A DNA stretch of 12,692 bases from CAZPWQ01 sp964590495 (GCA_964590495.1 CAZPWQ010000101.1:1-12692); one strand, 5' to 3'; positions 1 through 6,099 are shown, numbered from the stretch's first letter. Numbers and translations are program-made. The notes: generated from the sequence alone by a model not told the origin.

Positions 1-86
1 TCCAAACTGTTTAACCAAAACTGTCAACAAATTACATAACTTCTACAACCCTGACAATTTTATTCATAATGATTACCTCTTCCGGA

Positions 87-117
87 TTGGAATTTACCGG
101 GAAAAGCGGTATTTTTG
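87..117 (+). promoter_or_regulatory. Promoter of the rpsF-rpsR-rplI operon
   Basis: The box TATTTTTG at 110-117 fits the Bacteroidota primary sigma factor -7 consensus TAnnTTTG exactly. TTG at 87-89 lies 20 bases upstream, within the usual spacing for the -33 element. The predicted transcription start is a few bases downstream, near 121-124, giving a leader of about 66 bases before rpsF. The consensus is established knowledge; that this copy is used is inference. The sequence at 1-86 shows no gene and no other clear signal. Confidence 0.6.
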
Positions 118-118
118 C

Positions 119-154
119 CAGCCTGCTGACGGGTGAAAGTCGCCACGTCGGCTG
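119..154 (+). promoter_or_regulatory. Hairpin in the rpsF 5' leader, candidate S6:S18 autoregulatory site
   Basis: A long hairpin lies at the predicted 5' end of the mRNA. GACG 128-131 pairs with CGTC 146-149, and GGTG 132-135 pairs with CGCC 141-144 (one G-U), leaving loop AAAGT and a bulged A145. Below this, either CAGCC 119-123 pairs with GGCTG 150-154 across a TGCT bulge, or the stem simply extends as GCTGACG 125-131 with CGTCGGC 146-152. Many bacteria carry a leader in front of rpsF that binds the S6:S18 complex, so the position fits. I did not confirm the conserved CCG recognition bulge, so the regulatory role is inference. Confidence 0.4.
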
Positions 155-189
155 TTTTCAATTGAGAACAACCAAAGGAATATATACAA

Positions 190-579
190 ATGAGCAAATC
201 TTATTACGAGCTTACCTATATTATTAATCCCGTCCTTGACGACGATCAGTACAAAGAAGTTGTTGACAAATTTACTTCACTGATTCGAGATAATGACGGG
301 GAGATTGATGAAATTGATGAGTGGGGCATCCGGAAATTTGAATATGAAATGGATGGCAAAACCAACGGTTATTATGTTAATCTTTATTTCATTTCACCCG
401 GAGAGTTAATTGAAAAACTGGAACGCAGTCTTCGCCTCGACGATAATGTAATGCGTTACCTGACCCTGAAATATGATGCAAAAATGATGCGTCACCGTGA
501 ACTTCAGCGCAAAAATGCCGTTCCAACCGTCTTCGATGATGAAGAAGTCGATACTGGGGTTGATGAAGACGAAGATTAA
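190..579 (+). CDS. rpsF: 30S ribosomal protein S6
   Basis: This 129-residue protein is S6 of the small subunit, which forms a heterodimer with S18 on the central domain of 16S rRNA. It opens with the typical YYELTYIINP strand, followed by the helix and the GIRKFEYEMDGKTNGYY segment around residues 46-62, and it ends in an acidic tail (DDEEVDTGVDEDED) as is common in S6. AAAGGA at 174-179 sits 10 bases before the ATG, one of the few recognisable Shine-Dalgarno sites here. It is the first gene of rpsF-rpsR-rplI, the usual order in this phylum without an ssb gene between rpsF and rpsR. Length is normal and there is no sign of damage. Confidence 0.95.
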   Translation: MSKSYYELTYIINPVLDDDQYKEVVDKFTSLIRDNDGEIDEIDEWGIRKFEYEMDGKTNGYYVNLYFISPGELIEKLERSLRLDDNVMRYLTLKYDAKMMRHRELQRKNAVPTVFDDEEVDTGVDEDED

Positions 580-614
580 TTTTGATATCTCTTTAAAACT
601 AAATCCTTTTACTT

Positions 615-866
615 ATGATTAAGAATCCATCACATCCAAAGAAAGGTCAGATAAAAACCCGGAAATGCAAATTTTCGAAAGCCGGGATCGAGTATATCGA
701 CTACAAAGATACCGACCTTTTACAAAAATTTATGAACGATCAGGGTAAAATATTACCCCGCCGGGTTACCGGTACGAGCGCCAAGTATCAGCGACAGCTC
801 TCCCGGGCTATCAAGCGAGCACGATTTCTCGGTTTGATTCCTTATGTAGCAGAAAACCTTCGATAA
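615..866 (+). CDS. rpsR: 30S ribosomal protein S18
   Basis: This 83-residue basic protein is S18, the partner of S6 in the platform of the 30S subunit. The diagnostic core is in the second half: YKDTDLLQKFM, then GKILPRRVTGTSAKYQRQL and AIKRARFLGLIPY, matching the family signature. Near the N-terminus only one cysteine remains (RKCKFSKAG), so there is no full zinc-binding set, which is common for zinc-independent S18. The gene lies 35 bases after rpsF and 17 bases before rplI, so it is surely co-transcribed with both. No strong Shine-Dalgarno site is visible before the ATG. Confidence 0.95.
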   Translation: MIKNPSHPKKGQIKTRKCKFSKAGIEYIDYKDTDLLQKFMNDQGKILPRRVTGTSAKYQRQLSRAIKRARFLGLIPYVAENLR

Positions 867-883
867 AAAGACTTTCTATTTCC

Positions 884-1339
884 ATGGCAAAACAGATGAA
901 ATTGATTTTAAAAGATGATGTACCCAAACTGGGTGAATCCGGTGATATTGTTGATGTAAAACCGGGTTACGGACGTAACTACCTGATACCACAGGGTAAA
1001 GCGATTATGGCCAGCGAGGGCGCTCTCAGGCAGCTTGAGATTATGAGGGAGAAAGCCGAACGCCGTGCCGAGCTTACCGTAGAAAAAGCACAGGAGATGG
1101 CCGAACGCCTTGAAACTCTTTCGGTAACTATCCCTGTTACGGTTGGTGAAGAGGAAAGAATTCACGGTTCTGTAACCAACCAGGATGTGGCCGATGCATT
1201 AGCTGAACGCGGTATTGAAATCGACCGGCGTAAGATTTCTCTTGATCAGGATATCAATACATTAGGTGAATATACCGCTACCATCAATCTTATCAGCGAA
1301 ATTAAACAGCAGATAAAGGTATGGGTAGTTAAAGAATAA
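884..1339 (+). CDS. rplI: 50S ribosomal protein L9
   Basis: This 151-residue protein is L9, the elongated two-domain protein at the base of the L1 stalk, which helps restrain frameshifting. The N-terminal rRNA-binding domain carries the family signature VKPGYGRNYLIPQGKA (about residues 25-41). A charged linker helix (about 50-78) joins it to the C-terminal domain, with GSVTNQDVADAL near residues 95-106. Length is typical. It is the last ribosomal gene of the operon, followed after 34 bases by the dsbD-like remnant. No clear terminator hairpin is seen after the stop, so read-through into the next gene is possible. Confidence 0.95.
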   Translation: MAKQMKLILKDDVPKLGESGDIVDVKPGYGRNYLIPQGKAIMASEGALRQLEIMREKAERRAELTVEKAQEMAERLETLSVTIPVTVGEEERIHGSVTNQDVADALAERGIEIDRRKISLDQDINTLGEYTATINLISEIKQQIKVWVVKE

Positions 1340-1373
1340 GACCTCTTTCCGGCGTTATTAAATTTTTATCGGC

Positions 1374-1868
1374 ATGATAAGAAACTTACCATTTCACAGA
1401 ATAATAGTGGGGATCATCGTAACGATGTTATCCCCATTTTTTGTTCAGGCGCAAACGCTTGACCCGGTTTCCTATTCGGTCACAGAGGCCCCGGAAGAAG
1501 TTAAGAGTGGAGAAGTGTTCACTATTACTGTAGAAGCCGATATAGAAGGAGACTGGCACTTGTATTCGATTAATAATGATCCTGATGCAGGCCCGTATCC
1601 GACACAATTCAGTTCAGCCAATGATATTCTCACCATATCGGGCGAGGTCGAAGAAACCGAGCCGGCTATTGAGATGGATCCTAATTTTAATACCGAATTG
1701 GGGTGGCATTCCAAAAAGGCATCATTTACGATTCCACTTGTTTTTGATAAGAACTCTTCGGGTTCATCAATGGTTGATTTGGAAGTATTGTATCAGGTAT
1801 GTGATGATAAAATCTGTTTGCCTCCCAAAACAAAATCAATTACACACGCTGTCACAATAAGGCAGTAG
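1374..1868 (+). CDS. Secreted DsbD N-terminal-domain protein, probably a dsbD remnant
   Basis: The 164-residue product starts with a signal peptide (basic MIRNLPFHR, hydrophobic core, likely cleavage after VQA at residue 26). The rest resembles the periplasmic N-terminal domain of the thiol:disulfide reductase DsbD: GDWHLYSIN near 59-67, and CDDKICLPP at 143-151, which supplies the paired redox cysteines Cys143 and Cys148 in front of the conserved LPP. In full DsbD this domain takes electrons from the membrane core and passes them to periplasmic partners. Here the reading frame stops after the last strand of the domain; no membrane core follows, and a broken DsbD C-terminal domain lies downstream. 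Either it survives as a free-standing domain or it is a still-open piece of a dying gene. Domain identity is fairly sure, function is not. Confidence 0.75.
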   Translation: MIRNLPFHRIIVGIIVTMLSPFFVQAQTLDPVSYSVTEAPEEVKSGEVFTITVEADIEGDWHLYSINNDPDAGPYPTQFSSANDILTISGEVEETEPAIEMDPNFNTELGWHSKKASFTIPLVFDKNSSGSSMVDLEVLYQVCDDKICLPPKTKSITHAVTIRQ

Positions 1869-1882
1869 AGCCGGTAACTTGG

Positions 1883-2365
1883 TTGAAGAGTTACAGGAAG
1901 GTGATGATTCCGGATTCGGTTCCGTACCCGGAAGGAAATAGTGAAGGCGGTGTGGTTAAAAGGAATGAAAATACGATTCGGCGGAGATGGTATATTTTCT
2001 TACTAAACGAAAAAGCCGGGAAGGCGAACATCCCGGTCTTTGTTGAATTTATCGGATACATCGATACCAACTGTTGCGCCATGGAAACGAATATTTTTCC
2101 GTTAGAATATATTCAAAAACGATTTGCAAAAATGCAGCAAGTGCGTTTATATACAGGTGATGGAACGGAAGGACCACAAAATCAAAAAATAATTAAATCA
2201 ACTGGCATATTTGCTCTTTCGTGCTAATATGTTCATTGATCCGGAAAGTAAAAAAAATTCTGGATAAGCTAATCGGATATGCAAAAGAAGGAAGGGTTTC
2301 AGCGTTTCCTTATTTCAGGGCTTAAAAGATTTAGCCGACAAATGAAGGTTTTCAGGCATGTTTGA
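1883..2365 (+). pseudogene. Decayed C-terminal thioredoxin-like domain of DsbD
   Basis: The frame read from the TTG at 1883 gives, at about 2030-2227, residues clearly like the DsbD C-terminal domain: NIPVFVEFIGY, then METNIFP, then VRLYTGDGTEG and NQK. The active site, normally GYTCxNC, reads GYIDTNCC, so the first cysteine of CxxC is replaced by Asp. The frame stops at 2227, but domain-like sequence goes on in other frames in the expected order: MFIDPES (2229-2249), then IGYAKEG (2272-2292) after an eight-A run, then GFQRFLISGLKRF (2294-2332), ending at a stop at 2363-2365. The eight-helix membrane core that should precede it is missing. At least three frame changes, stops and the lost cysteine make this a pseudogene; with 1374-1868 it represents one former dsbD carrying an internal deletion. 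Confidence 0.7.
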
Positions 2366-2457
2366 ATTAAAAAGAATGATTCTGCCGGGATTTTCCTTAT
2401 ATAAATTGTGTTAAACCTTTTAAAGTTGATACGATTTTAAACTTTGTTGACTCCTTC

Positions 2458-2500
2458 TTTTGACATTTAAGTCAAAATAATCTATCATTTTGCATCTTTG
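2458..2500 (+). promoter_or_regulatory. Promoter region of the exb operon with a palindromic operator candidate
   Basis: A perfect dyad, TTTTGAC (2458-2464) and GTCAAAA (2471-2477) with a 6-base spacer, lies upstream of two possible -7 boxes: TCATTTTG at 2485-2492 (22 bases after the TTTG at 2459-2462) and CATCTTTG at 2493-2500, each one mismatch from TAnnTTTG. The dyad overlaps the likely -33 element, which would suit a repressor site. The rest of 2366-2547 is AT-rich and shows no gene. GGAG at 2537-2540 is a good ribosome binding site for exbB. Promoter function is inference. Confidence 0.4.
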
Positions 2501-2547
2501 TAAGCCCATAAATTTCAAACCTAATATAATTTAATCGGAGTAATCGT

Positions 2548-3273
2548 ATGATAACGTCTATCACTCTCTTCTTTCTTCAAGCAGGAGCGGACCAAGGTTT
2601 TTTTAATGTAATTGTCGAAAGATTTAATGAAGGTAACGAGGGTGGCTTTATGTGGCCTGTACTTGTAGCCCTGATTCTTGGTTTAGCTATCTTCCTGGAA
2701 CGTATTATTACCCTTAATTTAGCCGATATTGACACCAGAAAATTTATTGTTGATGTACAGGAAACTCTTCAGGAAGGTGGCGTATCTGCTGCACGGGAGT
2801 TGTGTGCTGAAACGAGAGGCCCGGTCGCATCTGTATTTCAGGCTGGACTAATGCGTGTCGATGAAGGTATTGAAGCAGCTGAAAAAGCTATTTCAGCCTA
2901 TGGATCAATTGAAATGAGTTTTCTGGAACGGGGACTTGTATGGCTCTCACTGTTTATAGCCATTGCACCACTGCTCGGATTCCTCGGAACTGTTGTCGGT
3001 ATGATCCAGGCATTCGATGCTATTGAACAAGCCGGCGATATTTCACCGTCACTCGTAGCAGGTGGTATTAAGGTTGCACTGCTCACGACAGCCGCAGGAC
3101 TGTTGGCAGGTATTATCCTTCAAATCGGGTACAATTATTGTGTCTCTAAGATTGACCGTTTGATCTCCGAAATGGAAGAAAGCTCCATTACGCTTATTGA
3201 TTCTATTGTTATGCTCAAGGAAGGCAAGCAGATTATTGATACGAGTAGACCTGAAGGCAGCCCTGAAGAATAA
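2548..3273 (+). CDS. exbB: MotA/TolQ/ExbB proton channel family protein
   Basis: This 241-residue inner-membrane protein belongs to the ExbB/TolQ family, the pentameric part of the proton-driven motor that powers TonB- or Tol-type work across the envelope. Three membrane segments are visible: about 34-55, 130-155 and 166-192. The second and third hold the family signatures GFLGTVVGMIQAF and VAGGIKVALLTTAAGLLAGI, including the pore-lining threonines. A cytoplasmic domain lies between the first and second segments, as usual. It is the first gene of a four-gene set with a small membrane protein and two ExbD proteins. Whether it serves TonB-dependent uptake, Tol-like envelope work or another partner cannot be told, since no tonB or tolB is in the window. 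Start ATG has a good Shine-Dalgarno site. Confidence 0.9.
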   Translation: MITSITLFFLQAGADQGFFNVIVERFNEGNEGGFMWPVLVALILGLAIFLERIITLNLADIDTRKFIVDVQETLQEGGVSAARELCAETRGPVASVFQAGLMRVDEGIEAAEKAISAYGSIEMSFLERGLVWLSLFIAIAPLLGFLGTVVGMIQAFDAIEQAGDISPSLVAGGIKVALLTTAAGLLAGIILQIGYNYCVSKIDRLISEMEESSITLIDSIVMLKEGKQIIDTSRPEGSPEE

Positions 3274-3309
3274 ATAACACACCCATAACCTAATAAAAGA
3301 GCAATTATC

Positions 3310-3579
3310 ATGATTGTATCAATAGCAATTGGATTGGCTTTAGGATTGATTGGGATCGGTGTGCTCGGTATGCTGGTTTCAGGAGTCAAAAGCATGAAAA
3401 ACGGTAAACAGGATTTCAAAAAAATAATCACTATGTTTGTACCGTTTTTAGTATTCGGTGGGGCTTACGCCATCACCGGTAATATAACCGAAGCCGGTGT
3501 AGCCACCATGTTATTTATGATGGCTGCAATGGTACTGCTTATAGTACTGACCGGAATGCGCGGTACTTTTAATATTTAA
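3310..3579 (+). CDS. Small three-helix membrane protein of the Exb cluster, unknown function
   Basis: I do not recognise this 89-residue protein. Nearly all of it is membrane: a glycine-rich segment at about 1-26, a short basic cytoplasmic-type stretch (KSMKNGKQDFKK, residues 27-38), a second segment at about 39-57, and a third methionine-rich segment at about 64-84. It has no cysteine and no obvious catalytic residues. It lies 36 bases after exbB and 13 bases before the first exbD, on the same strand, so it is almost certainly co-transcribed and may be an extra subunit or assembly factor of the ExbB-ExbD motor. The reading frame is well placed and matches its neighbours in base composition, so I take it as a real gene. 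Confidence 0.75.
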   Translation: MIVSIAIGLALGLIGIGVLGMLVSGVKSMKNGKQDFKKIITMFVPFLVFGGAYAITGNITEAGVATMLFMMAAMVLLIVLTGMRGTFNI

Positions 3580-3592
3580 TTTCCTCCAACTT

Positions 3593-4138
3593 ATGTTTAG
3601 AAAAAATAAACAGCGTGAAGAACCGGAAATCGGCGGTGCAGGAATGGCGGATATCGCCTTTCTGCTGCTGATCTTTTTCCTGCTCGTGACGACTATTGAT
3701 ATCGACACGGGTATCGGTTTGCAGCTTCCGCCTGCACCCGAGGAGGATCAGGAACCACCTCCCATTAAAGAACGAAACCTGCTGAATATACTCGTAAACG
3801 AACAGGGTATGGTTTTAATGGATGAGGAGCCGACACCTGTATCAGAAGTAAAGAGAAAGGTCATGGAGTTTGTCGATAACAACGGACAGGATCCCGAGTT
3901 GTCTGAATCTCCGGATAAGGCGATTGTCTCTATAAAAACACAGCGAGAAACACCTTACCGCACGTATATTAATATGCTTGATGAGGTGATGGGGGCTTAC
4001 AAAGACCTGAGGGATCAAGCTACACAGGCACAGTTCGGCAGGGATTATGATCAGCTGGATGACAATAGCGAAGCCGCGGAGACAATAAAGGACATGTATC
4101 CAAAGAAAATATCAATCGCAGAGCCCGACCGAGGTTAA
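3593..4138 (+). CDS. exbD: Biopolymer transport protein ExbD/TolR, first copy
   Basis: This 181-residue protein has the ExbD/TolR plan: a short cytoplasmic N-terminus, one membrane helix at about 19-38 (MADIAFLLLIFFLLVTTID) and a periplasmic domain. Asp20 at the start of the helix is the conserved protonatable residue that couples proton flow to motion in the ExbB pore. After the helix comes a proline- and acid-rich linker (about 46-59), then a periplasmic domain that includes NILVNEQG and the long helix with YINMLDEVMGAYKDLRD. It is somewhat longer than E. coli ExbD (about 140), through the linker and an acidic C-terminal part. The second exbD starts 8 bases after its stop, so the two are probably translationally coupled and may form a heterodimer. 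Confidence 0.88.
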   Translation: MFRKNKQREEPEIGGAGMADIAFLLLIFFLLVTTIDIDTGIGLQLPPAPEEDQEPPPIKERNLLNILVNEQGMVLMDEEPTPVSEVKRKVMEFVDNNGQDPELSESPDKAIVSIKTQRETPYRTYINMLDEVMGAYKDLRDQATQAQFGRDYDQLDDNSEAAETIKDMYPKKISIAEPDRG

Positions 4139-4146
4139 ATTAACTT

Positions 4147-4596
4147 ATGGCACATTTTGAAAAAAAATCTGCAAAAACGGATCAGGAAGTACCGATGGCA
4201 GCAATGCCTGATATCATATTCATGTTACTTATTTTCTTTATGGTAACAACGGTGCTTCGGGAGGTAACCCTGCAGGTAAAAGTTGATTTTACCGAAGCGG
4301 AAAATATTGAAAAGATCGAACAGAAGCGGTTAGTGAGTTATATCTATATCGGCCCGGAACGATTGGGTAACAATCAGCTGGGATCAACGAAAATTCAGAT
4401 CGATGACTCTATAGTCGAAGATGTCGGTGCAATCCGAAGAATCATGTACGATAAGCTCAGGGAAGAACCAAAGCTCATCGTCTCACTTCGTGTAGATGAA
4501 GATACAAATTTCGGTATCGTAACCGATGTACAGGAAGAACTGCGCGAAGCCGGTACATTGCGGGTTAATTATTCTACCAAACAGGAAATTAATTAA
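4147..4596 (+). CDS. exbD: Biopolymer transport protein ExbD/TolR, second copy
   Basis: This 149-residue protein is a second ExbD/TolR. The signature AMPDIIFMLLIFFMVTTVL covers the single membrane helix (about 19-38), and Asp22 is the conserved proton-carrying residue. The periplasmic domain (about 45-149) has the family alternation of strand and helix, with SLRVDEDTNFGIVTDVQEEL near the end. It differs clearly from the first copy, being shorter and without the proline-rich linker. Two unequal exbD genes behind one exbB are common in Bacteroidota, where the partner TonB often follows; here the next gene is thiL instead. The operon appears to end with this gene, because inverted repeats and a terminator-like hairpin follow. 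Confidence 0.88.
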   Translation: MAHFEKKSAKTDQEVPMAAMPDIIFMLLIFFMVTTVLREVTLQVKVDFTEAENIEKIEQKRLVSYIYIGPERLGNNQLGSTKIQIDDSIVEDVGAIRRIMYDKLREEPKLIVSLRVDEDTNFGIVTDVQEELREAGTLRVNYSTKQEIN

Positions 4597-4649
4597 ATAA
4601 TTATCTGGCAGGAGCTATAATTAGATTCGCTAATTTATTAATTATTTAA
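4593..4649 (+). repeat. AT-rich nested inverted repeat between exbD and thiL
   Basis: TTAAATAATTA at 4593-4603, which covers the exbD stop codon, is a perfect reverse complement of TAATTATTTAA at 4639-4649. Inside it is a second small hairpin, AATTAG 4619-4624 with CTAATT 4630-4635 and loop ATTCG. The outer arms are pure A/T and could pair by chance in such AT-rich sequence, so the biological meaning is uncertain. The right arm touches the terminator hairpin that follows. Confidence 0.4.
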
Positions 4650-4685
4650 AGGCAAGGGCATGTAGCTGTGTACCTGCCTTTTTTT
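4648..4685 (+). terminator. Rho-independent terminator of the exb operon
   Basis: AAAGGCA at 4648-4654 pairs with TGCCTTT at 4675-4681, and the stem can be extended by GG/CC past a bulged A. A run of seven T follows at 4679-4685. Stem plus T tract is the classic intrinsic terminator, here ending exbB-exbD transcription. It is unusual in ending only four bases before the likely ATG of thiL (4690), so thiL would need its own start site inside this region or read-through. Confidence 0.65.
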
Positions 4686-4689
4686 GTAT

Positions 4690-5733
4690 ATGGAGAAAAA
4701 AACATTTCGCACGATTCAATCAGTAGGACGCACTGAATTGATAAATGAACTGATGGAAGATTCATCAGTTCAAAAACCATCAGTAGTACAGGGCGTAGGT
4801 GACGATGCTGCAGTTCTGCAAAATGGGAGTGATTTACAGCTGGTTTCGTCTGAAAGTTTTATGGAAGGAGTCGATTTTGATTTAACCTATGTACCTCTTC
4901 ATCACCTTGGTTATAAGGTTACAACAGCTGCCGTAAGTGATATTTATGCAATGAATGGTACGCCTGAGACGATATTGGTAAATGTATCTGTACCGAATAA
5001 AATATCCGTAGATATGCTGAAAGAGATATATAGAGGCATCCATGCGGCAGGAAAAGATTATAATATTCAGGTGGTCGGTGGTGATCTGGCAGCTTCCCAT
5101 CAGATACTATCGATTGGTGTTACCTGTACCGGGAAATCCAGTAAAAAAAATATTACCTATAGGAAAGGTGCACAACCCGGTGATGCAATATGTTTGACCG
5201 GTGATCTGGGAGGCGCAATTGCCGGATTGCGTATTCTCATGCGAGAAAAAAAATACTGGCAAGAGCAGGAACAGCAACAGGCTTTTCAACCGGATCTCGA
5301 AGATTATGAATATGTAGTAAAACGACAGCTGGTTCCAATTGCCCGAAAGGAATTTATAGAAAAATTATCGGAACTGGGCATTAAACCGACTTCAATGATT
5401 GATGTAACCCAAGGTCTGGCAAGTGAACTGCAGCATGTATCGATGGTTTCCGATGTCGGAACATATATTTATCAGGCGGCAATCCCTATTTCTCTTGATA
5501 CCCGCCGGGTAGCTGATGAAATGAAAGAAGATGTCGACAAATATGCTCTCTACGGCGGCGAGGATTTTGAATTAATGTTCACCCTTCCGGAAGAAATGAT
5601 CGATTCACTTTCGGATGAATTCGGGGATTTTGTGGTGATAGGAAAGATTACGGGGAGCGAGGAGGGGATTTGCATGCAAAATGCTGAGGGTGATGTTATC
5701 CGGTTCGATGAACAGGAGGATGAAAATAGTTAG
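4690..5733 (+). CDS. thiL: Thiamine-monophosphate kinase
   Basis: ThiL phosphorylates thiamine monophosphate with ATP to give thiamine diphosphate, the last step of cofactor synthesis in the cytoplasm. I choose the ATG at 4690 (347 residues) over an in-frame TTG at 4684, which lies in the T tract of the terminator. Family motifs are present: GVGDDAAVL near 35-43 (Mg-ATP), EGVDFDLTY near 59-67, SDIYAMNGTP near 83-92, VGGDLAAS near 129-136, and YGGEDFELMF near 288-297. The motif usually read as DxSDGL is DVTQGL here (near 238-243), so the second acidic residue is Gln. No ribosome binding site is visible. The gene is alone, not in a thiamine operon, though ThDP is the cofactor of SucA encoded at the right of the window. 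Confidence 0.9.
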   Translation: MEKKTFRTIQSVGRTELINELMEDSSVQKPSVVQGVGDDAAVLQNGSDLQLVSSESFMEGVDFDLTYVPLHHLGYKVTTAAVSDIYAMNGTPETILVNVSVPNKISVDMLKEIYRGIHAAGKDYNIQVVGGDLAASHQILSIGVTCTGKSSKKNITYRKGAQPGDAICLTGDLGGAIAGLRILMREKKYWQEQEQQQAFQPDLEDYEYVVKRQLVPIARKEFIEKLSELGIKPTSMIDVTQGLASELQHVSMVSDVGTYIYQAAIPISLDTRRVADEMKEDVDKYALYGGEDFELMFTLPEEMIDSLSDEFGDFVVIGKITGSEEGICMQNAEGDVIRFDEQEDENS

Positions 5734-5739
5734 TTTGAG

Positions 5740-6007
5740 GGCTAGGCCGGATTTTTCATCAAGAAATTTTTTCGTCAGCAAGGCCCTACTACGCGAGGCT
5801 TCGTAGGGCAGGCGAAGTATTCACAAGCTCGCTCAACGAAGACTGGGCGTAGTTGAGCTATTTTACCTTCAACGCAGCTGACGGATAAATTTCGCAGGGA
5901 TCTACAGGTGTTGATATGACGATCAATCTATAATCAGACTTAAGCCTTTTATTATTAATAACTTAACTCAACCTTAAATAAAAATTTGTGAGAAATCCGG
6001 GCTAGCC
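5740..6007. repeat. Structured intergenic element with imperfect terminal inverted repeats
   Basis: The left end 5740-5771 and right end 5980-6007 are imperfect reverse complements: GGCTAG/CTAGCC, then one mismatch, then a run beginning CCGGATTT paired with AAATCCGG, then a small internal loop and AAATTTTT/AAAAATTT. They enclose about 210 bases with further stems (see the separate entry) and no reading frame. The shape resembles a miniature inverted-repeat element or a large structured RNA. No clear target-site duplication is seen, and no transposase is nearby. It fills most of the gap between thiL and ftsH, starting 6 bases after the thiL stop. Confidence 0.55.
5763..5893 (+). ncRNA. Possible three-way-junction RNA fold inside the intergenic element
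   Basis: A closing stem is formed by GAAATTT 5763-5769 with AAATTTC 5887-5893, a 3-by-3 internal loop, then CGTCAGC 5773-5779 with GCTGACG 5877-5883. Within it are two hairpins: GCCCTAC 5783-5789 with GTAGGGC 5803-5809, and GCTCAAC 5831-5837 with GTTGAGC 5852-5858. All four stems are perfect and seven base pairs each. Such a fold could be a structured RNA or the DNA hairpins of a repeat element. I do not recognise a known RNA family, and expression is not shown. Confidence 0.35.
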
Positions 6008-6099
6008 AATAATAGTAAGTCTTAACCGTTTACAGAGGCGTCTCAATATTCAGGTGGCATACGACTTCAGTTACTTCCGCAGAGAACTAATATTTACCG

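Noticed and set aside
1883..2227. Reading frame as an intact 114-residue gene
   Set aside because: The homology to the DsbD C-terminal domain continues past its stop in other frames and the CxxC is lost, so it is treated as a pseudogene.
4597..4689. TPP riboswitch before thiL
   Set aside because: No CTGAGA-type conserved core is present; only inverted repeats and a terminator-like hairpin are seen.
5740..6007. Insertion sequence with transposase
   Set aside because: There is no reading frame of useful length inside, and no target-site duplication at the ends.
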